A DNA stretch of 64,000 bases from Amyelois transitella. Taxonomy: Eukaryota > Arthropoda > Insecta > Lepidoptera > Pyralidae. Where the stretch lies: the NCBI RefSeq assembly GCF_032362555.1, contig NC_083525.1, forward strand, positions 2,031,501 through 2,095,500, given 5' to 3'. Below, piece by piece: positions 22,840 through 35,900 of this stretch (positions are counted from its first letter, which is position 1; each line of letters begins with the position of its first letter). A model generated the notes under the pieces. That model was not told where the DNA came from and searched no databases. It was given only the letters and a program-made list of their open reading frames with translations. A program made the position numbers and the translations under genes.

Positions 22840-23760
22840 CCTTTAATGGATGACGTTTCACTAATCTCGTTGCTTAAATGTTCAGATTTTACGATGTTCA
22901 CCCACACTTCAAGAGGATCGGTTAGCACTCAAACTAATGTACAAAACTCAGAAACGTGTTATAAGGCAGGATTTCAATTAGTACCTCCGTACGCATCATG
23001 CATTTAATGTGATCTTAACGGTTTAACCATCAACGCTTTTAAAGTTATTCAGATGACGTCGTTAAAAGTTTGTTTTGTATTTGTTACGTTTGCCACCGTC
23101 TTGCTTAATCCCATCCTCAGCTGCATACGTTTTGTTACGGTTATTGACCTGCGTGATACGATCAGTTAACTATCAATTATTGTATGTTTAAACCAGTGAC
23201 CATTTTTATAATAGTTTCTTGAAATCCACCAGAAGATTCATACTAATGTGGTTTTAATGCAATTGCAAACTAGCTGTTGCCCGTGACTTCGTTCGCCAAC
23301 AATTCAACACATAAAAGTTGATCCTCTGTATTGCCCCCTTAGATGGATGGAGGAAGAATTATTTGTATACCAGTTTTAAGTTAAACTAAGACCTCTAAGA
23401 AAATTCCATGACCATTCATGGGAAAGATATGGAGTGGTACTATTTTTTTTTTGTATTAGTGCCGGAAACCACACGGCACAAAAAAATACCAGCCACTCGT
23501 GTAGGAAGATATTGGCGGATGTCAAAAATGGTCAATAAGCCGACAGACCATGGAGGCCGCAACTCGAACTTGACCACAGTTAGAGCGTAATAATTAATGA
23601 GACAAGGTTGCACAGACAAACATACATTATGACACAGCATTGTGTTTGATGCAGTTTTTGTTATGATCGTCCGAACGGCCAGTTTCAATGCCGTATAATT
23701 TTATTAAAATATCAGTAGTTTGTAGAAGAAATTAATAAGTTGAAACCCTAATAATAGACC
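22840..23760. other. Intergenic with repeat fragments
   Basis: Contains a truncated Helitron end at about 23273-23350 (AACTAGCTGTTGCCCGTGAC) and a minus-oriented 5' piece of the TATG-tailed repeat at 23415-23482. No gene is seen. Confidence 0.5.
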
Positions 23761-23766
23761 TTACTT

Positions 23767-24013
23767 GACGGCCTCTGTGGCGCAGCGATAGTACGCTTGT
23801 CTGTGATATCGGAGGTCCCGGGTTCGAATCCCGGCCAGGGCATGATGAGAAAATAACTTGTTCTGATTGGCCTGGGTCTTGGATGTTTATCTATATAAGT
23901 ATTTATTGTAAAATATAGTATCGTTGAGTTAGTATCTCGTAACACAAGTCTCGAACTTACTTCGAGGCTAATTTAATCTGTGTAATTTGTCCCGTATATA
24001 TTTACTATTTATT
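23767..24013 (+). mobile_element. tRNA-derived SINE, full length
   Basis: GACGGCCTCTGTGGCGCAGC, box B GGTTCGAATCCCGGCC, tail TATTTACTATTTATTT. A reversed GGAGGTCAGACGGGA-family copy follows at about 24020-24160. Confidence 0.85.
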
Positions 24014-24199
24014 TTCTGCTTTCCTTCTGTCCTAAGCACTCTGGAGAGGTGCCCGAGATACGGCTTTTCATGTCCTGAGTAGGGATAAGTCAGGTTGTAC
24101 ACAAAGTAACTCTCGTCTGAGCTTCGCAACCTTTGCAGGGGACCTAACTTATATTGGATCAAAGTATGGCTCATATATATATATATATAAGTATCTTAT

Positions 24200-24470
24200 G
24201 TGCCGTGTGGTTCCCGGCGCCAATACAAAAAATAATAGGACCACTCCATCTCTTTCCCATGGATGTCGTAAAAAGCGACTAAGGGATAGGCTTACAAACT
24301 TGGGATTCTTTTTTAGGCGACAGGCTAGCAACCTGTCACTATTTGAATCTCAATTCTATCATTAAGCCAAATAGCTGAGCGTGGCCTTTCGGTCTTTTCA
24401 AGACTGTTGGCTCTGTCTACCCCGTAAGGGATATAGACGTGATGATATGTATGTATGTATGTATAAGTAT
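24200..24470 (+). repeat. TATG-tailed SINE-like repeat, full length
   Basis: GTGCCGTGTGGTTCCCGGC to (ATGT)n at 24450-24463. The flanks share AAGTATCTTATG (24189-24200 and 24466-24477), a credible target duplication. Confidence 0.85.
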
Positions 24471-24902
24471 CTTATGCTCATAAATCACTGACTGACCAAC
24501 ATATGAATCATTTAATTAATCATTTAATACACCGCAAGAAATTCACCTTGACATTGGTAGCCAACAAGTTTAAGGTACAACGTTTTTTTTAAATATTGTG
24601 AGTTCAATGTCGGTTATAGCAGATTTTTTGTATTGTTTTTTTTTTATAATTATTTAAATAAGGAATTTAATTAATTCTTTAACTAACCAGATGTATGAAT
24701 ATATTTGTTTAACTAATTATCTGAGCGTCGTTACACGAGTGCGTGAGGTACCCTTGAAAGTGACCTAGGCAGGACACTTTATTAAGCTAAAAAAAAATTA
24801 AAGGGCCCTAAGTTATTCCTGAAGATCTAGTCTATCTGTGTGGCATAATATTTTACGAGTTTATGCATTACAAACAAAAACCATTTTTTTTTAATAAATA
24901 TA

Positions 24903-25000
24903 CTTAAGGCAAATAACACAGATTGAGTTAGCCTCGAAGTAAGTTCGAGACTTGTGTTACGAAATACTAACTCAACGATACTATATTTTATACAGATAAA
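24903..25000 (-). mobile_element. tRNA-derived SINE, 3' part only
   Basis: CACAGATTGAGTTAGCCTCG to ACTATATTTTATACAGATAA. The tRNA-like head is absent, i.e. it is 5'-truncated. Confidence 0.75.
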
Positions 25001-25009
25001 TATTAACAT

Positions 25010-26000
25010 GGATTACGGAAGTATACATTTTCAAGTTAGTTAGTAAGTTAAAAGAAGTTAAACAATTTGAGACATGAGTAGCTTATGTTTTATCAGTATT
25101 ATCAAACAGAACAAGCGTATAAATTCTACATATTTAAATCTGAACTCCCACAAGAAAATCTATATTCAAGCTATTAGTCACGATTAATAACGCTGATTTA
25201 CGTAAAGCAGCGTAAATGAAGAATATATAATAATAATAAATTATTATTTGTGATCTTTTTAGTAAAGGAGACCTAACCAGATGCGGTTATCATAGAGTTT
25301 ATGATAAAAAGACACTGATTAATTATAAAAAATAAAAATGCAACTTTAAAAACTCTATGTTGACGCATACATTTTATTTTGATTAATACTTACCTAAATT
25401 AATTTATTTATGAATTCAATAATAAAAAAAAATATTTTATGAAATTTTTTGATTTCCTTGTTAAATTTTAAATCAAAATTCTAAGAGAATATATTTACAT
25501 GAATGCCTATATTAAACCTGGTTGGTATAAAACTATTAGGAGAGTAGACCGACATTCGACAAAGACCTTTATTGGATAAATCAGGTTTTACACGTACCTT
25601 TACCAAATAACTTTTGCATCCAGTTGCCTGAATGTGCAGGTTTTTTCAAAACGTTTGCCCTCACCATAAGAGCATCGATGTAGATGTAGATGTATGTAGT
25701 AGATAGATAACTTATTATTAAAATTAATAAATCCGATAAAACTAGAATTGAAGTTTATTAAGATTTATAAAAATTGTAACACAATTATTATAATTTGAAT
25801 ATCTATTCTTTTATGATAGCTATAACTATTATACCTATTGTATTCATCTGAGATTAATTATGAAATCACGACAGGACCGTTGACTTGTATGGTTATGCAA
25901 TAACTTATTTGCACATAAAATCATATTAATTTATCGTTTTAATAATACCAGTTATCGTTGTTTATTTCAAAGTATTAGCATATTAAATCTTCATAAAATT
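25010..26000. other. Intergenic, nothing recognised
   Basis: AT-rich with many A and T runs. A possible poorly conserved repeat around 25560-25660 is the only structure noted. Confidence 0.5.
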
Positions 26001-26002
26001 TA

Positions 26003-26260
26003 TGGCCGTGTGGTTCCCGGCACCAATAAAAAAAAGAATATTACCGCGTCATCTCTTTCTCATGAATGTCGTTATAGGTGACTAAGGGATGGACTTAAAA
26101 ACTTGAGAAACTTCTTTTAGGAGGTGGGCTAGCAACCTGTTACTATTTGAATCTCAATTCTATCACCAAGCCAAACAGCTAATTGTGGCCTATCAATATT
26201 TCAAAACTGTTCGCTCTGTCTACCCCGCAAGGGATGTAGACTTTACTATATGTATGAATG
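26003..26260 (+). repeat. TATG-tailed SINE-like repeat, full length, diverged
   Basis: GGCCGTGTGGTTCCCGGC to GACTTTACTATATGTATG. Confidence 0.8.
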
Positions 26261-26264
26261 TTAC

Positions 26265-27420
26265 AAAAAAAACCCAACAATATCGGTTAATAATAGGCCG
26301 AATGATCGCGCAACAAACATGCAGACGAATTAAGAACCTCTTTTTTACTTCTAATAACAATAAAGTCATCCTTACAACAACATTTTTGTCGCACAATTTT
26401 TTTCTACACTCTTAAAGTAGACAATTGAATAACTACAATTATAGTTTTCATGATCAACAAAGAATGAAGTTGTATTATTATCTGCGCACGGTCAGTGTAA
26501 CTATCCTTGACACAAATATAGTATATCACCGCGGTTTCAGCTCTTAATAATGCCTGGATGCCTGTTATAAAGTCCGCACGACATATTTTTCGCCCTAGAA
26601 CATAGTTAAGAACAATGTAAAGACATAGTTAAAAACAATTGTTTATAAGTGACCACCTACATTTACAAATCCATGATAATTTAATGAAAAATATTACATT
26701 GTGTTTTTTTTTTGTTTGTAGAAAATTCAAAAAATAATAGACCTAGATTGCTAGGCCAACGCCTAAAAAGATATTACATTTTTTTTTTGTTTAAAGTTAT
26801 GTAATCCTTATATTTTATCAGTTTAAGATCACTATTAAACATTGAAGCTGACCTAAATCTTTATAATGCTAAACTCCAAAGACATTAAGCGTTCGGAAGC
26901 GGTAAAGGCGGGAAAATAATATTTCTTTATTAATTAAAATCTTGAAATAATAATACTAGGAATTCATGACTACCTACTAGTAAACAATTAGCAATGACGC
27001 GTGGCTAGCAACATATTTAGTATTCGGGTGAAGGATTCAGACATCTCGGTACGTGCATCTCGAGAACAGATCTTTATCGTTGCAAATACTTCACGATTCC
27101 TAGTTTTTATGACTAGCTGCATACACTGGCTTCGCACGTTTACAAAGTAAAGGTTTACCGAGGCTTCTGTAATGTAATTGTGATATGTAGTCTTTTATTT
27201 ATTTATTTAACTGTATTGCACAAAAAATGTGTTCATAGTGCGGTCTTAATGCCAGACAGAATTAATCTTCTTACGGTAGGTAATTACCAACTTGTATGAT
27301 GAACAAGCGTAAAACGAAAAATACCGGTAATTTGCGCTCCCGTGGGAATTTCGGAGATTCCTGTCTTAGTGCACCGCTAGACTACATGAGAGACCTACGA
27401 AAATTCAAATTTAGGGTCTA
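26265..27420. other. Intergenic, mostly unassigned
   Basis: A minus-oriented LINE 3' end may lie at about 27185-27290 (CTTTTATTTATTTATTTAACTG then a 3' UTR-like stretch). No gene is seen. Confidence 0.45.
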
Positions 27421-27427
27421 GACCATC

Positions 27428-27610
27428 CACAAATCCAAAATTTTTATTCATTATTATAGGATAATATCATCATATCGCTTAATAATTGTCAAAATTTTAC
27501 TTTCACAACATTGGTTGACGTCAAATAAATATCATAAAACTAAGTTTACTGCCGCTTCCAAGACGTCAGTGCAGAAAAAGCGGTAACAAACTGCACTGCA
27601 GCATTTTCTT
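27428..27610 (-). repeat. LINE 3' end, minus orientation
   Basis: AATCCAAAATTTTTATTC through ATTGGTTGACGTCAAATAA to GACGTCAGTGCAGAAAAAGC. Confidence 0.75.
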
Positions 27611-27614
27611 TACC

Positions 27615-28330
27615 AACGTCAACTTCACAAATATGGGACAGTTGGGACTGTGCGTTGTCTGTCAGTCACTTAAGTAGTAACAGAAGAGTTTTATAAGCAC
27701 CTTTAACTCGGTTCGAAATCATTTACCGCTTACTTTTTGCTATTGCAACACCCCAGAACAAACATGTAAGTACATAAATATAATAAACTAAAAAAAAATA
27801 AGTACTCCTAGATTTCTTAAAAGTTCATTTAAAAATAACACAACAAACAGGAAAACTTAAACCGCAGCCTATAAGTGTGTTTCCCCGACGACTGTGTATT
27901 AAATGATTCCATATTATTTTTCCATTAAACTTTCCACGGACATTCATTCATTTAAACAAATGCGTCAGACATAAGTTGCGGTCACTTAATAGTAGAAAAA
28001 ATAAGCATTAAATTAATAGGTCATATAGATACTTTGTTAAACGATAAATGTTATTTTTTACTCGAATTAAAAATGGATTTTTTTTTTGGGAATTTTGCAA
28101 AATTTTAGTGCAAAGTAGTTACTGCTCTTATTTAGCTATTCATTGTGTGTTATCAGTTATTGAATAAAATTTATAAATTTGACTTAAAGATATAAAGATA
28201 ATTAATTATAAAGAATATCAGCAAAACCTCTCTCAGTGCACTTCTAAACCCAGCGGTCAGAAACGGAGGAATTTTGTACAAATATATTTAGACTTCACCA
28301 TTAAAACTGTAACTAGAATTCCTAAACATA
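27615..28330. other. Intergenic, nothing recognised
   Basis: AT-rich; no ORF or repeat family identified. Confidence 0.45.
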
Positions 28331-28335
28331 ACATA

Positions 28336-28560
28336 ACAATAATTACGTCTATATCCCTTGCGGGGTAGACAGAGCCAACAGTCATCTAAAGACTGGAAGG
28401 CCACTTTCAGCTGTTAGCTTATTGATAGAATTGACATTAAAATAGTGATAGGTTTGCTAGCATATCGCCTAATAGGGAATTTCAAGTATCCCTTACTCGC
28501 CTTTTACGACATCCATGGGAAAGAGATGGAGTGTTCCTATTCTTTTTACTATTGGTGTCG
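28336..28560 (-). repeat. TATG-tailed SINE-like repeat
   Basis: AATTACGTCTATATCCCTTG to TTTTTACTATTGGTGTCG. The tail itself is lost. Confidence 0.75.
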
Positions 28561-29063
28561 TGGACTTAAAATCGTTTTTGTAATTTTTAGAAATTACATA
28601 TTTAGAAACAGTCTCTTCAACTAGTGAAAGTGGATGTTTCACAATGGAGTCACATGATGGTAACTGCATCATGTGACTCTGAACGGGGTCAAGGTCACAG
28701 CTGATGACGGAAATGTGGAGGGAAGGGTGGCGTCGGTTCGGACTGTCGTGTTTATGTTTGGTCGATAACCTTATAATTGATTCCTTATCGTACAAACCCC
28801 GGAATCAAAAACATTCTTGACAAAATTGATCATTGGAGCATTTGATTCACTAGGAAGTTACTAATTTACTAATCCGAGCTAATAATACAGAGAATAGATT
28901 TGTATGTTTGTAACTAATGATCTCAGAAACTACTGAATTGATTTTCACGAAATTTGACTCAGTTATAGAATTGACCTTTGAAAGTGACATAGGCTAGGCT
29001 TCTTTTTCTGTTGCGAAGTGTCTTAGAAGTCTTAAACTTGCTACCGCCCTTAGATATAATGTA

Positions 29064-29274
29064 CTAGAGGCCGCCCGCGACTTCGTCCGCGTGGAATCAA
29101 TCCCGCGGGAACTCCAGGATATAAAGTAGCTTATATGTTATTCTGAGTCTTCAGCTACCTACATACCAAATTTCATCGTAACCGGTTCAGTAGTTTTTGC
29201 GTGAAAGAGTAACAAACATCCATACTGACATCCTGACATACTCACAAACTTTCGCATTTATAATATTAGTAGGA
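29064..29274 (-). mobile_element. Second type of non-autonomous Helitron
   Basis: On the minus strand it begins TCCTACTAATATTATAAATG and ends GCGGGCGGCCTCTAG. The body (TTACTCTTTCACGCAAAAAC and CTGAAGACTCAGAATAAC) differs from Lep1 but shares its 3' end. A related copy lies at 37650. Confidence 0.75.
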
Positions 29275-29562
29275 TTCGGTACCTAAAGTAAATTTGTCAT
29301 ACGTTAGTATATTTTATTATCATGGCGACCTTTATAGCGGTTTGCGGTTCCCCCTTGTTGTGGTTACGTCACATGTTCTATTCTAGTTAACTGTCTTATT
29401 GGTCAGATAAATCTTTCCGTAACTGCATGCCTACACGACTATTGGCAGGAAATAACTTTAGCAATAATCTTTAAGTTGACTAGAGAATTATAATAGACTG
29501 GGAGTTTAGATAAAGACTTTTTGAAAGAAATAAAGAATTTTATATACTACTATTAATTGTTG

Positions 29563-29830
29563 TATATACTAATATTATAAAGCTGGAGAGTTTGTTTGTT
29601 CGTTTGAACGCGCTTATTTCGGGCACTACTGGTTCGAATTGAAAAATTCTTTTTGCATTGAATAGACCATTTATCGAGGAAGGCTTTAGGCTATATAACA
29701 TCACGCAACTTTAAGGAGCGAAGAAATAATGGAGAATGTGAAAAAAATGCGGGAAAATTATTCATTTTTGAGGGCTTCAATGATGCCCAAAATAACTATT
29801 CCACGCGGACGAAGTCGCGGGCACAGCTAG
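29563..29830 (+). mobile_element. Lep1-type non-autonomous Helitron, full length
   Basis: TATACTAATATTATAAAGC to GTCGCGGGCACAGCTAG|T. Confidence 0.85.
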
Positions 29831-29889
29831 TGTACAATAAAGTATCTACAAACAAACAAATATTATATTTATTTTACTCTGCGCCAACG

Positions 29890-30010
29890 CCAATCTCCTG
29901 TTTGGTTTCCTTCCACCCAAAATTTCATACAAAGTTGACTGGAAGAGATTGCAGTGATAAGTCCGCCTTTGTATCATCTCTGTCTGTTTTGTGCTGTTTT
30001 GTATGTTTTA
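29890..30010 (+). repeat. Retroposon fragment
   Basis: CTGGAAGAGATTGCAGTGATAAGTCCGCC looks like the widespread insect LINE 3' motif (GAAGAGAT...GATAAG.CCGCC). The 156-codon frame at 29830-30300 runs through it and is not a gene. Confidence 0.4.
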
Positions 30011-30299
30011 CTCATATGGTGCAACTAGTTGACGCCCGCAACTCCGTTTGCGTGTTATTGGAAATACGAAGGTTAAGATTATTAAATTTACTCAAATTTC
30101 GGTACATATTACAGTGTAGTTGGTCTACATCTGGCTATCTCTTCATCGTTTTCAATTATTTGAAAATATACTCAATGTACATACAATTTTTTTTTACTGT
30201 TTTAGGTATATGTATTGATAAGCAGTTTTATGTATCTAAATATTTATCTTTAATTGATGACATCACACAATTTAGTTATGTAATAAAGAAAGTAGGTTA

Positions 30300-32790
30300 A
30301 TTATTAATTATATGAATGTCATAACAGGTCCTCGCTCATTGATATGCTGATCACGTTCAGCACTGATTTTCAGTATTTTTCAGTCAGGACTTATTGTGAC
30401 ATCACGTACATTGCAAAACAGGACTTACTGCGCTGGATTAAAACCTTATTTTAATTGGAAAACCTACCGAGGCTGGCTACCTAGTCAAGGAAAGCTTGAC
30501 AACTTTGTATACTATCCATTATATCTTTACCTTATCATTAATTTATAATAAACATGACCAAATACATTATGCATTAGATAGGTAGTTGGAATATTATTGC
30601 GCTTATTAAGGACCTAATAGTTAATACCACAAAAGTGGTTGACCACGGAATTGATAACGTATTAATCAATAAATTTAAATAAAACTGCCGTAAGATCGTG
30701 GGGAACTATATTACATCCCAATTAATTGTATAAATGCGAAGTAGGTAAGTTTATTTGTTTGTTGCCTCACTTGCCTCTTAACGAGTTATCTACTGTACCA
30801 ATCTTCTTAAAATTTTGCGTTTATATATGTATAATTAAAAGTCTGGAGAATATTAGGTTACTTGCCAGGTTCATTATAATTTTCGTGGAATGAGCGAAAA
30901 AACCTGTACCTATTCTATTTTTGGGGGCACTAAAGTCACGTGTGAAGGTGGTACAAAAAGTGTGCGGGCGAAGTTGCAAGTAAAAGGGAATTACATATAG
31001 GCCAAGAAGCCTAAACGCAAAAGAAGCCGCGGTCAAAATCTACTTACATGAAAATAAAGCCACGTTGTTGATCATACTGCAACGCAAGGTACATCCCATC
31101 ACCGATATATATAATGGGTTAAGGAATTTGGAAAAAAATATATGTTTGGTAAGACCAAACATATGTTTTTTTCCATAAGGTTACATTTTTTGCAATATAC
31201 AAAATTGTAATTGTTAATTGTAAACAATAGAAAAAACATAATATTGAGTCATTAAATTAATTTAATGTCTTATGATAATAATTGCCCAGTACATTTTATT
31301 TATTAGCTTCTTACAAATTACACATATAAACGTTTTTGTCCCTTGCAGTGATGATAGAGTGAATAGCTTGATATATAACTGACTATAAATAATAAATAAA
31401 TAATCATTAGAAAAAAAGCCATCAGTTTTCCGCTTCATTTTGTCCCAAGAATCGGTTAAAATTTACAAAGAGTTCCAATTACTGGGAAAACATTTTTTAC
31501 TCTTGATTTAAAGAAAAAAAAAGTATAACAATCTATTCTCGCGCTCACGACTAATTGAGTTATTGAAGCGGTAAGATAAATATTGAAGCGGTAAGACAAA
31601 AAAAAACAACGGAGTCTGTCAGTACCTACCACACTAGAATTGTTACAAATTATAGATAATCAATAGAGCAGACAGTTCCTGGTCCTTCATATTTTCATGA
31701 GGTCATTAAAATATAGGTTGATATTAAAAAGAAAAAAAATATTGGTCGGATCGAGAGCACCCGAAACCGCCGAGCTTACATAGAGAGAGTTATGAATGTG
31801 GATTAAGATCAAAGTTTGTATGGTTATAAATAAAGACAGGTACTCTATGAACTCTTGTTTCCTGCTACGTTTAAAAAAAATATATGCTGTTTAATGAAAA
31901 TTTCAGAACAACTTAGATGTTTAATTATTAAATACAATTTGTATTTAATTTGAGCTCTAACAATAGATTTTTTTTATTAATTTATTAGTGATCTCAGTGT
32001 CTGGAAGAAAATATTAAAAAAAAAAGTATGAGGCGGGTGAATCCGCGTGTCCAGTTAGAAGCGGTCCCAGCTGATGGATTCGTCTTGTTAATAAATTTGC
32101 GTGCCACAGTCGGGCAAGCGTGCTCTGTTGTTGATTTAACCAGCGCAGGCGCAACAATTATTCGCCTCATTATGGATTCCTCGTAGCCCATTAAAGTCTT
32201 TGAACCAAACTATTCTCAGAAAGCTTCCCTCCATTATTTAATGACATAAAGACCACAGAAACCTAAAAGCCGTTTATTAATTGTCTACTTGCGGCTGCTT
32301 AATTCTCGGTGTATTAAAGATCTTATTAATTCGTGACTGTATCAATAAAAACGTATGAACTATGGACAATCTGCCTACATACTGTATTGTTCCAGCTACC
32401 TTTGCTCGTGAGCAAATGTCAATTTAAAAATCTACGAGTAACTAAATGTTATCTTTCTGGGCTAAATGTATACAATAAGTTAAGTCATCGACGAAATGAA
32501 GAGTGTGTGACTCAATCAAAAATGTTTTACTCATGCACAAAAAGCAATTGTAACTTTAGGCATTAGATACTGCATCGTCATCGTGTCTTTTGCATTTGTC
32601 GGGTTCAAGTAGACCCTGGAAATGAGCCTATTCCGCCTATTCATACACAGTCGGGTTATACCTACCGTTTAGCCTGCATCAGAATGCGTATAACAGCAGT
32701 CGGGTAAGTAAGAAGTAGGCAGCATATCTGTCAAACCAATTTTTTATACAGATACATACATAATTACATATTCTTTTTCTTGCGTCGTAA
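30300..32790. other. Intergenic, no gene recognised
   Basis: Holds an AT-rich hairpin at 31127-31171 and old repeat relics. Small open frames at 30821-31036 and 31994-32191 show no recognisable domain and lack homology to anything I know. Confidence 0.5.
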
Positions 32791-32796
32791 ACCTCA

Positions 32797-33651
32797 TTAC
32801 TGAGGGTCGTGAACTCCCCGGAGACAAGTCAGTTTAGAGCGCACTACGTCTCTCCACCTTGCCCGGTCCTTAGCGGTGTGGAGCGCCTCATGTAGGTCCT
32901 TATCCAGAGTCGAACGTATCTGGTCAGTCCATCTAAGTGGGCTACGTCCCCTTGATCGTTTCCCCTCTACCTTGCCGGTGAGCATCAGCTGTTCCAAATT
33001 GTCGCCATCTTTGCGGGCTATGTGGCCAAAAAATTCCAGGATTCTTCGTAAACAGATGGTGGAAAGCCTAGTTTGGATGTTGAGTTCACGAAGAATAGAC
33101 CTGTTTGTGCGAAATGCAGTCCATGGAATCTGGAGCATCTTTCTCCAGCACCACATCTCGAAAGCATCAATGCGGTTACGATCTGCTTGTTTTATAGTCC
33201 ATGTTTCGGAGCCATAGCTAAAGATGCTAAATACTAAAGTGGTCACTAGCGAGATCTTCGTCTTCCGAGATATGTTGCGATCCTTCCAGATTCTTTCCAG
33301 CTGAGACATTGCATTTTTGGCCATGCCAATGCGTCTCCTGATCTCTTTTTCACATGAGCCTGTGTTACTAATATTAGCACCCAAGTAGATGAAATTATCC
33401 ACCGTTTCCAGACCCAGAGCACCAGTCAGATGGAGTGAGTTAGCGCGGTCAACTACCATGACTTTGGTTTTAGAGTGGTTGATTTTGAGGCCCAAGTCCA
33501 TGCTGATCTTTTGCATTTTAGTAAGGAGGCTCATCATCTCGGCCTCGTTAGCTGCCAACAAGGTTGTGTCATCAGCGTACCGGAGGTTTGTGATTCTGGT
33601 GCCGCCGATCGTGACACCACCTTCCCAGTTTTCCAGAGTCCGTCTGATGAT
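32797..33651 (-). pseudogene. RTE-type LINE, 5'-truncated reverse transcriptase C-terminus
   Basis: An open frame of about 285 codons on the minus strand, starting without an ATG near 33651. It keeps the RT catalytic motif YADD (NLRYADDTTLLAANEAEM), the following thumb region (LKINHSKTKVMV), and the C-terminal segment typical of RTE-clade proteins (YLGANISNTGS, FSYGSETWTIKQADRNRIDAFEMWCWRKM, FFGHIARKDGDNLEQLMLTG, GRSPLRWTDQI). It ends at a stop at 32797. The endonuclease and N-terminal RT parts are missing, as expected for a retroposed copy truncated at its 5' end. There are no internal stops, so it is fairly young, but it cannot be autonomous. It sits next to a TATG-tailed repeat (33652). 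Confidence 0.85.
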
Positions 33652-33912
33652 AATTACATATAATTAAAGTCTATATCCCTTGCGAAGTAGACAGAGCCAA
33701 CATCAGAGTCTTGAAAAGGCTGACAGGCCACGTTTAGCTGTTTGGCTTAATTATGAATTGAGATTCAAATAGTGATAGGTTCCTAGCCGATCGCCTAAAA
33801 TAACTATCCCAAGTTTTTAAGCCTATCCCTTAGTCGCCTTTTACGACATCCATGGGAATAAAACGGAATAGTCCTATTTTTTTTATTGGTGCCGGGAACA
33901 CCACGCACATAC
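33652..33912 (-). repeat. TATG-tailed SINE-like repeat, full length
   Basis: TACATATAATTAAAGTCTATATC to GGTGCCGGGAACACCACGCAC. Confidence 0.8.
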
Positions 33913-34244
33913 CTACATATTATCACGCCTGTTAAAGGTAGGCGAAGACTACGTTATATCCTTAGATGCCTCTTTAAAAAGCTAAGTATCACTGACCGAT
34001 GTCTTTCGCAGAGCAGATCCCCACCTTGTAAAGACCGCGAGTGAGAAAGCAAGCTTTTATAAGAAAGAGAATGAAATATAATTAAAAAACAGCTGGATAA
34101 TTCCACTATGCTTTTATTGCGTGTCAAGTAAGGGTGATAACCAGACTATTTGCATTGAATAGCTTATAATTATCGAGTTCTCATTAGCTGATAACGGTAA
34201 ATATTCAATGTCGTTTTATTGTATACAATTATCATGTTACTGCG

Positions 34245-34330
34245 GCGCCTCGGCCTGCCTCGTGGTCCAGCGGTCATGGAGCTGAATAATCTGGACGTAG
34301 GAGGGTTCGAATCCCGTTTGATACATTTTA
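34245..34330 (+). repeat. tRNA-like SINE head or tRNA relic
   Basis: TGGTCCAGCGGTCATGG (box A-like) and GGTTCGAATCCCG (box B). No credible cloverleaf acceptor stem is seen, so I do not call a tRNA gene. Confidence 0.4.
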
Positions 34331-34462
34331 AATAACCATTATATTTAAAAAAAAAGTAAAGTAATATTGATTCACTGGAGTATTAACAAATATATATAGT
34401 TCTTCCACTAGTTAAACTCCTTTCGTATCTTCTCCCTTTGGGAACGATACATCCGTTTTTAG

Positions 34463-34620
34463 TCTCGAAACAAATTCGTAACTTGTGTTACGAGGTACTA
34501 ACTCAACAATACTATATTTTATAATAAATACTTATATATATTAACATCCAAGAGCCAGGACAATAAGAACAACTTCGTTTCTCATCATTCGTGTCCCAGA
34601 CAAGCGCAATACAGCTGCAC
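34463..34620 (-). mobile_element. tRNA-derived SINE, diverged
   Basis: ACTTGTGTTACGAGGTACTAAC to TGCACTACACGGC. Box B is deleted. Confidence 0.6.
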
Positions 34621-35740
34621 TACACGGCACGACATGATATATTTATTTAAACTATGGATGCCAAAAAGCTGAACGTGGCCTATCAGTCTTTTGAAGACTG
34701 TTGGCTCTGTCTACCCCGTAACAAATAAAGACGTGACTATATGTTTGTATTATGAATATAGATAGATATGTATATATAGAAATGTTGATCCGTTCAATCA
34801 CGTTACGCAAACAAACGTTGGTAGATTTTCATGTCGAAATTTACCTTTAGGTTAGTATGACCCGTATATAAATAAAAATCCCAAAAGAGATTATCCTAAT
34901 TAAACACAGGTTATAACAGGATTAACAATTAAATCAATATCATGACAATAAATTTTCTGAGTGATTTTTAGATACTGCAAACGAGAAGAATTTTTTGTAC
35001 CATAAAACTGATTGTCCCTGTCATTGAATGTAGTATGTAACTGTCACTGTTGGTGTATCAATGAAATAAATAAATAAATACACTCAATTGTAGATGCATC
35101 AAAAAACATCTTTATATTAGTGTTTTAAAAGAACTAAGACTAAGAGCAAATCTCGTCTTGGGGGAGGTTATTCCAATACTCTACTTTTTACTCTCTTGTA
35201 TTTCTATATATATAAAAGTATAGTACAAAGTTTATATATAGATACACTTTAAAAGCTTCCCCGCGTTACAATAAAACTTAACACATTCTCCCGGTCCCGT
35301 AGAAAATTCAGAAAAAAATGGTTTTGATTAACATTGGATAATAAACAAAAACTTATTCATACAAAATTACACCAAAATAAATCAAAAAGTTCAGGCAAGA
35401 AAGTGTAAGACGGACAGACAAACTGCTTTTTTATATTAAAGTTTATGGGAAGTACGGATTAATATGGATTTACAAACACATATTATTGTGAATGATTGTC
35501 CATTGTCTCGTCATCCCAGCACTAAGTTGACAATGATGGCTGACACGCGAGCTCCACAATTAGGTCATTGCTGTGTTTTGTTACGCCTAAAATAGACTGA
35601 CACAAGAGACTGACACGAAAATTGGACATGATAGGGACGGATCAGAAAATAAACCCTCTTTTTGGGATTCCGTAGGCATTAAGAAACACGTTGTGTCTGC
35701 CCGTAATTATTTATAATATAATATTAAAAAAGAAAACATG
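34620..35740. other. Intergenic with one repeat fragment
   Basis: A plus-oriented 3' fragment of the TATG-tailed repeat lies at 34655-34747. Nothing else is recognised. Confidence 0.5.
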
Positions 35741-35742
35741 CA

Positions 35743-35900
35743 TACATACAATCACGTCACTGTCCAATTACGAAGTACACAGAGCCAACAGTTTAAAAAA
35801 AACTGAAAGGCCACGTTCAGCTGTATGGCTTGATGATGGAATTGAGATTCAAATAGTGACAGGTTGCTAACCCATCGCTAACAAGAAGAACCCCAAATTT
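35743..35900 (-). repeat. TATG-tailed SINE-like repeat, 3' half
   Basis: CATACATACAATCACGTCAC to ACCCATCGCTAACAAGAAG. Confidence 0.7.

Noticed and set aside
28493..28795. 100-codon minus-strand frame
   Set aside because: Part of it lies in a TATG-tailed repeat and the remainder has no recognisable feature; a small inverted repeat (GAGTCACATGATG, 28644-28681) explains part of the sequence.
29830..30300. 156-codon open frame
   Set aside because: Begins at the end of a Helitron, crosses a retroposon fragment, and is low-complexity and hydrophobic without a known domain.
34245..34330. tRNA-like B box GGTTCGAATCCCG
   Set aside because: No matching acceptor stem or anticodon arm could be folded by eye; kept only as a SINE-like relic.
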